Source of the DNA: Nisaea sediminum | GTDB lineage: Bacteria; Pseudomonadota; Alphaproteobacteria; Thalassobaculales; Thalassobaculaceae | Direction of reading: 5' to 3' | Length of the DNA stretch: 64,000 nucleotides | Assembly (NCBI RefSeq): GCF_014904705.1 | Contig: NZ_JACZCQ010000006.1 | Coordinates: forward strand, 682,001 to 746,000 | Part shown: positions 57,929-64,000 of the stretch, in pieces | Layout: every line of letters begins with the position of its first letter | How positions within the stretch are numbered: position 1 is the first letter of the stretch | Notes under the pieces: generated by a model | Seen by the model: the letters and a program-made list of their open reading frames with translations, nothing else | Databases searched by the model: none | What the model was told of the DNA's origin: nothing | Made by a program: the position numbers and the translations under genes

Positions 57929-59131
57929 ATGTCAGCCTATCGCACTCTCGATACCCTCGATGCCAACGGCCGCACGGTTCTGCTGCGCGTGGATCTGAAC
58001 GTTCCGATGAAGGACGGCAAGGTGACGGACGCGACGCGCATAGACCGCGCCGTCCCGACCATTCTCGCGCTTGTCAAAAAAGGCGCGAAGGTTGTGGTGC
58101 TGTCCCATTTCGGCCGGCCCAAGGGCGAGCGGGTTTCGGACATGTCGCTCGCGCCGATCGCGCAGCCGCTTTCGGACGCGCTCGGCGGCCTGCCGGTCGC
58201 CTTCGCCGAGGACTGCATCGGTGCCCCTGCGGAAAAGGCGGTCGCGGCGATGAAGGGCGGCGATGTGCTGATCCTCGAGAACCTCCGCTTCCACAAGGGC
58301 GAGGAAAAGAACGACGCGGCCTTCATCAAGGCGCTGGCGAAACTCGGCGACATCTATGTGAACGACGCCTTTGCGACGGCGCACCGCGCCCATGCCTCGA
58401 CCGAGGGGCTGGCGCATCACCTGCCGGCCTATGCCGGTCTGCTGATGCAGGCGGAGCTCGAGGCGCTCGGGAACGCGCTTGAATCGCCGGAGCGCCCGGT
58501 CGTGGCGGTGGTCGGTGGCGCCAAGGTCTCCACCAAGTTGGAGCTGCTGGGCAATCTGCTGCCCAAGGTCGATTACCTGATCATCGGCGGCGGCATGGCG
58601 AACACCTTCCTCTATGCCCAGGGTTATGAGGTCGGCAAGTCGCTGGCCGAGCGTGATCTCGCCGATACCGCCCGCGAGATCATTGCGAAAGCGGAACAGG
58701 AAGGCTGCACGATCTGCCTGCAGACGGACTGCGTCGTCGCCGGTGAATTCGCTGCCGGGGCGCCGTCCGAAATCGTGCCCGTTTCCGCCGTTCCCGGTGA
58801 CAAGATGATCCTCGATGCCGGCCCGGAAAGCGTGAAGGCCTTCGCCGGGGTGCTGCGCGACAGCGAGACGCTGGTCTGGAACGGGCCGCTCGGCGCTTTC
58901 GAGATCCCGCCGTTCGATGCGGCGACGGTCGCGCTTGCGAAGACCGCGGCGGAGCTGACCGATCAGGGGGCGCTGCTCAGCGTCGCTGGTGGCGGCGATA
59001 CCGTTGCTGCGCTCGTCCATGCGGGCGTCGCCGAGCGCTTCAGCTATGTCTCGACCGCCGGCGGCGCGTTCCTCGAATGGCTCGAGGGCAAGACCCTTCC
59101 CGGGGTCGCCGCGCTGATGACGGACAAGTAA
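57929..59131 (+). CDS. pgk: Phosphoglycerate kinase
   Basis: A 400-residue glycolytic/gluconeogenic kinase converting 1,3-bisphosphoglycerate and ADP to 3-phosphoglycerate and ATP. The signature [13 protein letters not shown] is at about 20-32, SHFGRPKG follows, and the nucleotide-binding hinge GGGDTVAAL with [14 protein letters not shown] closes the protein. Length is normal. GGGGAGCAAGAAAC precedes the ATG. No other glycolytic genes are adjacent. Confidence 0.97.
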   Translation: MSAYRTLDTLDANGRTVLLRVDLNVPMKDGKVTDATRIDRAVPTILALVKKGAKVVVLSHFGRPKGERVSDMSLAPIAQPLSDALGGLPVAFAEDCIGAPAEKAVAAMKGGDVLILENLRFHKGEEKNDAAFIKALAKLGDIYVNDAFATAHRAHASTEGLAHHLPAYAGLLMQAELEALGNALESPERPVVAVVGGAKVSTKLELLGNLLPKVDYLIIGGGMANTFLYAQGYEVGKSLAERDLADTAREIIAKAEQEGCTICLQTDCVVAGEFAAGAPSEIVPVSAVPGDKMILDAGPESVKAFAGVLRDSETLVWNGPLGAFEIPPFDAATVALAKTAAELTDQGALLSVAGGGDTVAALVHAGVAERFSYVSTAGGAFLEWLEGKTLPGVAALMTDK

Positions 59132-59166
59132 TCCCGCTCAGCGAATCGCCGGAAACCAAGGGTTTG

Positions 59167-59195
59167 TTGACATTTTGCCGACTCCGCCCCATATT
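59167..59195 (+). promoter_or_regulatory. Strong sigma-70-like promoter with a GANTC site in the spacer
   Basis: TTGACA (59167-59172), 17 bases, CATATT (59190-59195). GACTC, a CcrM methylation site, lies in the spacer at 59180-59184. The promoter would start transcription about 15 bases before the small ORF that follows. Confidence 0.6.
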
Positions 59196-59216
59196 TGGCT
59201 GTGCTGGAGAAGGTAA

Positions 59217-59453
59217 ATGATACCCGCTGTACCTGTCACAGTTCCGCTGAACGCGACGCTTCCGACACTGGTTGTCCCCCGGCCGGTGGAGCAGGAGCGT
59301 GACCGGAACAACGCGCTGACAGCGGCGGCGATCGCCAGTTCCGACGAAAATAGCGAAATCCAGGGCGATAACGAGCGTGCAACCGCATTGCGCAATTCCG
59401 CCCGCAGGGAGACGCGGCGCGAACGCGGCGATGCCATAGACATCCTCGTGTGA
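59217..59453 (+). CDS. Small hypothetical protein after pgk (78 aa)
   Basis: I do not recognise a family. The protein has a proline/valine-rich, mildly hydrophobic N-terminus (MIPAVPVTVPLNATLP) and a highly charged C-terminal half (RATALRNSARRETRRERGD); no signal peptide or membrane helix is convincing. The coding case is strong despite the size: a near-consensus promoter at 59167-59195, an excellent GGAGAAGG ribosome-binding site, and a perfect terminator just downstream define a one-gene unit. Function unknown. Confidence 0.7.
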   Translation: MIPAVPVTVPLNATLPTLVVPRPVEQERDRNNALTAAAIASSDENSEIQGDNERATALRNSARRETRRERGDAIDILV

Positions 59454-59478
59454 GTTTGGAAACGGTCCGGAAGTATTG

Positions 59479-59510
59479 GCGCGGCCTGCAACAGGGCCGC
59501 GCTTTCTTTT
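59479..59510 (+). terminator. Rho-independent terminator after the small orphan gene
   Basis: Stem GCGCGGCC (59479-59486) and GGCCGCGC (59495-59502) with an 8-base loop, followed by TTTCTTTT. It closes the 78-residue gene 25 bp after its stop. Confidence 0.9.
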
Positions 59511-59559
59511 GCCTGCGGCTCTGCTAGGGTTTCCACGCGAATCTTGAACGGGGAGCGTG

Positions 59560-60096
59560 ATGGCCGGAGAGCGGAGCGGGCCGAAGGGTCCGGTGACGAA
59601 ACTGGTGCCGGAGGGCGACGAGCGCGAGCGCCTGGTCTGCACCGATTGCGGCTTCATCAACTACATCAATCCGAAAATCGTCGTCGGCGCTGTCGTGACC
59701 TGGGAGGACAGGTTCCTGCTCTGCAAGCGTGCGATCGAACCCCGCCTCGGTTACTGGACGCTCCCGGCCGGGTTTATGGAAGAGGGCGAGTCGACCCAGG
59801 ACGGCGCCGCCCGCGAGGCATGGGAGGAGGCGCGGGCCCGGATCGAGATCGGCCCGCTGCTTGGGGTCTACAACATTCCCCGGATCAGCCAGGTGCAGAT
59901 GATCTACCGCGCGCGCCTGCTCTCGGATGATGTTTCGCCCGGCCCCGAGAGCCAGGAGGTGGGTCTCTTCACCTGGGACGAGATCCCCTGGGACGAGATC
60001 GCCTTCCCGAGCGTGCACTGGGCCTTCGCGCATTACCGGGAGACGCTGGGGCAGGACGAGTTCGCCCCGCGCTCCGAGATGCCGATGGGGGTCTGA
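59560..60096 (+). CDS. NUDIX hydrolase with N-terminal CxxC
   Basis: A 178-residue pyrophosphohydrolase. The Nudix box spans about 71-93 (GFMEEGE, then [11 protein letters not shown]) with the expected glutamates for Mg2+; the usual Gly near its end is Arg. Before it lies [13 protein letters not shown], half of a zinc ribbon of the kind seen in NudC-like and related NUDIX proteins; only two cysteines are present. The substrate is unknown; such enzymes clean up nucleotide sugars or oxidised nucleotides. The ATG at 59560 has GGGGAG upstream. It converges on ftsY with a 7-nt gap. Confidence 0.9.
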   Translation: MAGERSGPKGPVTKLVPEGDERERLVCTDCGFINYINPKIVVGAVVTWEDRFLLCKRAIEPRLGYWTLPAGFMEEGESTQDGAAREAWEEARARIEIGPLLGVYNIPRISQVQMIYRARLLSDDVSPGPESQEVGLFTWDEIPWDEIAFPSVHWAFAHYRETLGQDEFAPRSEMPMGV

Positions 60097-60103
60097 GAGA
60101 GGG

Positions 60104-61051
60104 CTAATCCAGCCCCATCAGATCGCGGGCGAAACGATCGGCCTCGAAGGGCTGCAGGTCGTCCGCGCTCTCGCCGACGCCGACCGCATGGACCGGCAGG
60201 CCGAGCCGGTCCGCCAGCGCCACCACGACGCCGCCCCGCGTGCTGCCGTCGAGCTTGGTGATCACGAGGCCGCTGACCTCGACCATTTCCTTGAAGGCCT
60301 TCACCTGGCTGTGCGCGTTCTGGCCGACGGTGCCGTCGAGCACCAGCACGCAATCGTGCGGCGCCGTCTCGTCCTGCTTGCGGATGACGCGGATCACCTT
60401 GGCGAGCTCGTCCATCAGCTCGGCCCGGTTCTGCAGCCGCCCGGCGGTGTCGATCAGCAGCACGTCGGTGCCTGCGGCCTTCGCCGCGCCGATGGCGTCG
60501 AAGGCGAGCGCCGCCGCATCAGATCCTTGCGGCTTCGCAATGACCGGAGTTCCGGTACGCTCCCCCCAGACCTGGAGCTGCTCGATCGCGGCGGCGCGGA
60601 AGGTGTCGCCGGCGGCCATCATGACCGAGAGGCCGCGATCCCTGAACTGTTTGGCAAGCTTGCCGATCGTCGTGGTCTTGCCGCTGCCGTTGACGCCGAC
60701 CATCAGGACGATATGCGGCTTGCGGCCGGTGACGACGTCGAGCGGCCTTGCGACCGGGCGCAAGATCTCGGCGATATCCTCAGCGAAGGCGGTGCGGACC
60801 TCCTCGTCCGTCACGTCCTTGCCGAACTTCTCCTTCGAGAGATTGGCGATCAGGCGGGCCGCAGTCTCGACCCCGAGATCGGCCGTGATCAGCACCTCTT
60901 CCAGTTCTTCGAGACTCTCGTCGTCGAGCCGCTTCTTGGTGAAGACGCCGGAGATCCCGCCGACGATCTTGCCGGAGGATTTGGCAAGCCCGTCTTTCAG
61001 GCGCCGGAACCAGCCCCGGCGCTCCTCCGTTCCCGCTTGTTCGTCGCTCAT
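60104..61051 (-). CDS. ftsY: Signal recognition particle receptor FtsY
   Basis: The SRP receptor GTPase that delivers ribosomes making membrane proteins to SecYEG. The 315-residue product has the NG domain with P-loop GVNGSGKTTTIGKLA, DTAGRLQNR, and TKLDGSTRGG. The acidic A-domain seen in E. coli is reduced to about 20 residues, as is usual in alphaproteobacteria. Its ATG overlaps the mtaB stop by 4 nt. Confidence 0.96.
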   Translation of the reverse strand: MSDEQAGTEERRGWFRRLKDGLAKSSGKIVGGISGVFTKKRLDDESLEELEEVLITADLGVETAARLIANLSKEKFGKDVTDEEVRTAFAEDIAEILRPVARPLDVVTGRKPHIVLMVGVNGSGKTTTIGKLAKQFRDRGLSVMMAAGDTFRAAAIEQLQVWGERTGTPVIAKPQGSDAAALAFDAIGAAKAAGTDVLLIDTAGRLQNRAELMDELAKVIRVIRKQDETAPHDCVLVLDGTVGQNAHSQVKAFKEMVEVSGLVITKLDGSTRGGVVVALADRLGLPVHAVGVGESADDLQPFEADRFARDLMGLD

Positions 61052-62337
61052 GCGGCGGATTTCCGTTCTATCTGACCGATCAGGTGGGTGCCGTCGCTGC
61101 CGGTGATCCGGACCGGCACGATCTCGCCGGGAATGCCGCCCTCAAGGCGGACCGGCGCGAAATTCTCCGCGCGCCCGAAATCCGGCTTCTCGACCAGCAC
61201 GGATTGCAGGCTGCCGGCGAGGCTTTCGAGGAAGCGCGCGAGATTCGCCTCGCCCGCGGCGCGCAGTTTCGCCGCCCGTTCCTTGCGCAACGGGCCCGGA
61301 ACCTGCGGCATCTTCGCCGCCGGGGTGCCCGGACGGGCGGAATAGGGGAAGACGTGGAGATAGGAGAGGCCGCATTCCTCGACCAGCGCGAGGGAGTTCG
61401 CGAACATCTCCTCACTCTCGGTCGGGAAGCCGGCGATGATGTCGGCGCCGAAGGCGATGTCGGGACGGGCCGCCCGCATCTCGCGACAGAACGTTATGAT
61501 GTCGGAACGGTTATGCCGGCGCTTCATGCGCTTCAGGATCATGTCGTCGCCTGCCTGCAGGCTGACATGGAGATGCGGCATGAGCCGGGGCTCGTCCCGC
61601 ACCAGCGTCAACAGATCATCGTCGATCTCGACGGCGTCGATCGAGGAGAGGCGGAGGCGCGGCAGCTCCGGTACCAGCGCCAACAGGCGGCGTACCATCT
61701 GCCCGAGCTCCGGCTTGCCCGGCAGGTCGGCGCCGTAGGAGGTGATGTCGACGCCGGTCAGCACGATCTCGCGGTAACCGTTCGCGACCAGCTCGCGCAC
61801 CTGGCGCACGATCTCGCCCATCGGCACGGAGCGGCTGTTGCCGCGGCCGAAGGGAATGATGCAGAAGGTGCAGCGGTGGTCGCAGCCCTGCTGGACCTGC
61901 ACGAAGGCCCGGGCACGCCCTTCGAGACCGGCGACGAGATGCGACGCCGTCTCCTTCACGCTCATGATGTCGTTGACGAGAATCCTGGCTTCGCCCGGAG
62001 CATTCCAGGTTTCCGCCTTCAGCTTCTCCTCGTTGCCGACCACCCGGTCGACCTCTTCCATCGCGGCATAGGCGGCGGGATCGATCTGCGCGGCGCAGCC
62101 GGTTACCACGATCTCGGCCGTGGGATTGGCGCGGCGGGCCTTGCGGATCGCCTGACGCGCCTGGCGCTCGGCCTCCTTGGTGACGGCGCAGGTATTGATG
62201 ACGACGACATCCTCGCGCCCGGCGCGGGCGAGATGGTCGCGGATGACCTCGGACTCATAGGCATTGAGGCGGCAGCCGAAAGTCTCGACCGGCCGGCCCG
62301 TAGTGCGCCCGTCCGTATTGTCGTCAGTCTGGTTCAT
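61048..62337 (-). CDS. mtaB: tRNA t6A37 methylthiotransferase MtaB
   Basis: A radical SAM enzyme that converts t6A at tRNA position 37 to ms2t6A. The 429-residue product has the N-terminal UPF0004 cluster cysteines C22, C50 and C81, the radical SAM CxxxCxxC at C152, C156 and C159 (GCDHRCTFCI), and a C-terminal TRAM-like region. The ATG at 62337 fits the family; the open frame continues 20 codons upstream. It lies between dapF and ftsY, a common alphaproteobacterial order. Confidence 0.95.
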   Translation of the reverse strand: MNQTDDNTDGRTTGRPVETFGCRLNAYESEVIRDHLARAGREDVVVINTCAVTKEAERQARQAIRKARRANPTAEIVVTGCAAQIDPAAYAAMEEVDRVVGNEEKLKAETWNAPGEARILVNDIMSVKETASHLVAGLEGRARAFVQVQQGCDHRCTFCIIPFGRGNSRSVPMGEIVRQVRELVANGYREIVLTGVDITSYGADLPGKPELGQMVRRLLALVPELPRLRLSSIDAVEIDDDLLTLVRDEPRLMPHLHVSLQAGDDMILKRMKRRHNRSDIITFCREMRAARPDIAFGADIIAGFPTESEEMFANSLALVEECGLSYLHVFPYSARPGTPAAKMPQVPGPLRKERAAKLRAAGEANLARFLESLAGSLQSVLVEKPDFGRAENFAPVRLEGGIPGEIVPVRITGSDGTHLIGQIERKSAA

Positions 62338-62421
62338 GGGGCGAGAAATGGCCGGAAACGGCCCCGAATGCAAGCCTTCCGGGCAGCGGTGTGCCATGCG
62401 CGCGCCGCATGGTGCGGGCTC

Positions 62422-63252
62422 TTAAGCGAGCGTGTCGAGGTCGAGCGTGCCCTTGAAGCTGAGCGCGACCGGGCCGGTCATCAGCACATGGCCGTCCTCG
62501 CGCCACTCGATGGTGAGCACGCCGCCGTCGAGTTCCACATCCGCCTTCCGGCCGGTCAGGCCGCGCCGCGCCGCCGCCACCAGCACCGCGCAGGCGCCGG
62601 AGCCGCAGGCCTCGGTGATGCCCGCGCCGCGTTCCCAGACCCGCATGCGGATGTCTTCGGGTCCGCGCACGGTGGCGAACTCGATATTGGCGCGGTCGGG
62701 GAAGAGCGGACTGGTCTCCAGCTTCGGGCCGATCTCGGAAAGCGGGATCGCCTCCGCATCCTCGACGAAGATGACGGCATGCGGGTTGCCCATATTGACG
62801 CAGCAGGCGGGTCCGTAGGGATTGCCGGGGATCTCGACATTCAGCGTATCGAGGTCCTTCGCAAGCGGGATCTCCGCCGCCTCCAGACGCGCCGGGCCCA
62901 TGTCGACCCGGACCCGTCCGTCCTCAAGACGTTCGCAGACCAGCGTGCCCGCGATGGTTTCGAGCCCGATCCGCTCCTTGCCGAGTTCCGTCATCACAAG
63001 GTCGGCGACGCAGCGTGTGCCGTTGCCGCAGGCGCCGGCCTCGCTGCCGTCCGGATTGTGGATCCGCATGAAGGCGTCACCGCCGTTCTTCGCCGCCTCG
63101 ATGGTGAGGAACTGGTCGTAGCCGACGCCGCGCCTCCGGTTGCCCACGGCGCGGTAATCCCGCTCCGTGAGGGCCGGGCCGGGCACGCGGCCGTCCAGCA
63201 CGACGAAGTCGTTGCCGAGGCCGTTCATCTTGAGGAACGCGATCTGTCTCAT
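62422..63252 (-). CDS. dapF: Diaminopimelate epimerase
   Basis: A PLP-independent epimerase converting LL- to meso-diaminopimelate for lysine and peptidoglycan. The 276-residue product has both catalytic cysteines: Cys75 in GACGNGTRC and Cys216 in EACGSGAC. The N-terminus FLKMNGLGNDFVVLD is canonical, which fixes the ATG at 63252 although the frame is open far upstream. First gene of the dapF-mtaB-ftsY run; 84 nt separate it from mtaB. Confidence 0.96.
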   Translation of the reverse strand: MRQIAFLKMNGLGNDFVVLDGRVPGPALTERDYRAVGNRRRGVGYDQFLTIEAAKNGGDAFMRIHNPDGSEAGACGNGTRCVADLVMTELGKERIGLETIAGTLVCERLEDGRVRVDMGPARLEAAEIPLAKDLDTLNVEIPGNPYGPACCVNMGNPHAVIFVEDAEAIPLSEIGPKLETSPLFPDRANIEFATVRGPEDIRMRVWERGAGITEACGSGACAVLVAAARRGLTGRKADVELDGGVLTIEWREDGHVLMTGPVALSFKGTLDLDTLA

Positions 63253-63345
63253 GGCGGCATATATATCGGCTGCATCCGGCAATTCCAATACGTCACGCTG
63301 CCCGCTACCGTGTGCGCCGAAAGTTGATGCCAAGGGAGCGGAACA

Positions 63346-64000
63346 ATGATCACGGTCGCGCATGAGGCGCTCGAGGAACTGGTCACGGAGATGATCGGCC
63401 GGGCGGGTAGCAACCCGGAGGAGGCGCGCAAGGTCGCGCGCAATCTGGTCGAGGCCAATCTGCTCGGGCATGACAGCCACGGCATCGGGCTCGTCGGGCA
63501 GTACATGCGCCACGCGCAGACCGGCACGCTGACTGTGAACGGCCATGTCAGCCATGTCTCCGACAACGGGGTCTATCTGCTGCTCGACGGCAACATGGCC
63601 TACGGACAGGTGACCGGCGCCGAAGCGATGCATCTTGGGCTCGACCGGGCGCGCACCGCGGGTGCCGCGATCGTCGGGCTGCGCAACTCGCACCATCTCG
63701 GACGGATCGGTGCCTGGGGCGAGATCTGCGCCCGCGCGGGCTTCATCTCGATCCATTTCGTCAATGTCGTCGGCCACCGCCCGATCGTCGCCCCCTGGGG
63801 CGGGGCCGAGGCGCGCTATTCGACCAACCCCTACTGCACGGCCATTCCGGCGACCGGGAAGAACCCGATGTTCGTGCTCGACATGGCGACCAGCCGTGTC
63901 GCGCTCGGCAAGGTCCGGGTCGCCTACAATGCCGGCAAGGAAGTGGTCGAGGGCGCGCTGATCGACCATAACGGCCAGCCGACCCGCAACGCGGCGGTGA
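63346..64000 (+). CDS. Ldh-family (malate/L-lactate dehydrogenase-type) oxidoreductase, partial
   Basis: The frame runs open from an ATG at 63346 to the window edge, giving 218 residues of an Ldh_2-family NAD(P)-dependent oxidoreductase. AAGGGAGCGG is the ribosome-binding site. Diagnostic segments are LLGHDSHGIG near residue 40, GLRNSHHLGRIGAWGE, and the cofactor region with FVNVVGHRPIVAPWGG and FVLDMATS. Members reduce 2-oxo acids such as pyruvate, oxaloacetate or ureidoglycolate; the specific substrate cannot be told. The C-terminal third is outside the window. Confidence 0.9.
   Translation, partial: MITVAHEALEELVTEMIGRAGSNPEEARKVARNLVEANLLGHDSHGIGLVGQYMRHAQTGTLTVNGHVSHVSDNGVYLLLDGNMAYGQVTGAEAMHLGLDRARTAGAAIVGLRNSHHLGRIGAWGEICARAGFISIHFVNVVGHRPIVAPWGGAEARYSTNPYCTAIPATGKNPMFVLDMATSRVALGKVRVAYNAGKEVVEGALIDHNGQPTRNAAV

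Overview
The window is a dense, GC-rich stretch of an alphaproteobacterial chromosome. It carries no phage, insertion sequence, CRISPR or rRNA. The assignment is inference from gene content: a CcrM-type GANTC methylase beside rnhB, the large (about 180 kDa) NAD-glutamate dehydrogenase, glnK-amtB with a sigma-54-like promoter, the dapF-mtaB-ftsY order, and small families typical of the class (DUF4169, DUF465, DUF971). A Rhodospirillales-like organism fits best; no species can be named.

Layout. 1-6.2 kb: a truncated lipoprotein, ETF-quinone oxidoreductase, a uracil-DNA glycosylase that has lost most iron-sulfur cysteines, a soluble lytic transglycosylase and MoaB. 5.6-10.2 kb: two small-molecule glycosyltransferases (TIGR04282/04283 type), an aminoglycoside-phosphotransferase-fold kinase, DUF4169, a PA0069-type radical SAM protein behind a LexA-like box, and a LysE exporter. 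10.5-18.5 kb: rnhB, ccrM with clustered GANTC sites upstream, an MFS transporter, and NAD-GDH. 18.8-26.5 kb: a CHASE-PAS hybrid histidine kinase, a DUF465 protein and a DMT transporter flanking an FNR-like box, a DUF2946 plus TonB copper-receptor pair, and tRNA-Gly. 26.7-34.2 kb: a ProX-type deacylase, a thioredoxin/Lon-N/Trm112/DUF971 operon, a UbiH-type hydroxylase, glnK-amtB and a DapC-like aminotransferase. 34.2-41.2 kb: ftsK, lolA, a sterol-desaturase-family membrane enzyme, a glutamine-amidotransferase-family hydrolase, exodeoxyribonuclease III and a YdjM-type membrane protein, with two copies of an 85-bp nested palindromic repeat.

41.3-51.8 kb is the most unusual part. A divergent locus pairs an ABC exporter, whose ATPase is degenerate and carries an internally duplicated insert of about 280 residues, with a stand-alone cyclic-nucleotide-binding protein and a methyltransferase on the minus strand. 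On the plus strand is a tightly coupled run of two MurG-like paralogues, two GT4 glycosyltransferases, a histidine phosphatase and a polysaccharide deacetylase. Together they look like an uncharacterised envelope-glycan synthesis and export system; its product is unknown. A LexA-like box lies in the shared promoter region.

51.9-57.8 kb is an oligopeptide-type ABC importer with a fused double ATPase. It is followed by pgk, a small orphan protein with its own strong promoter, a NUDIX hydrolase, the minus-strand dapF-mtaB-ftsY genes and the start of an Ldh-family oxidoreductase that runs off the end.

Most genes are ordinary housekeeping. The regulatory notes (LexA, FNR, NtrC/sigma-54, GANTC) rest on motif matches alone.
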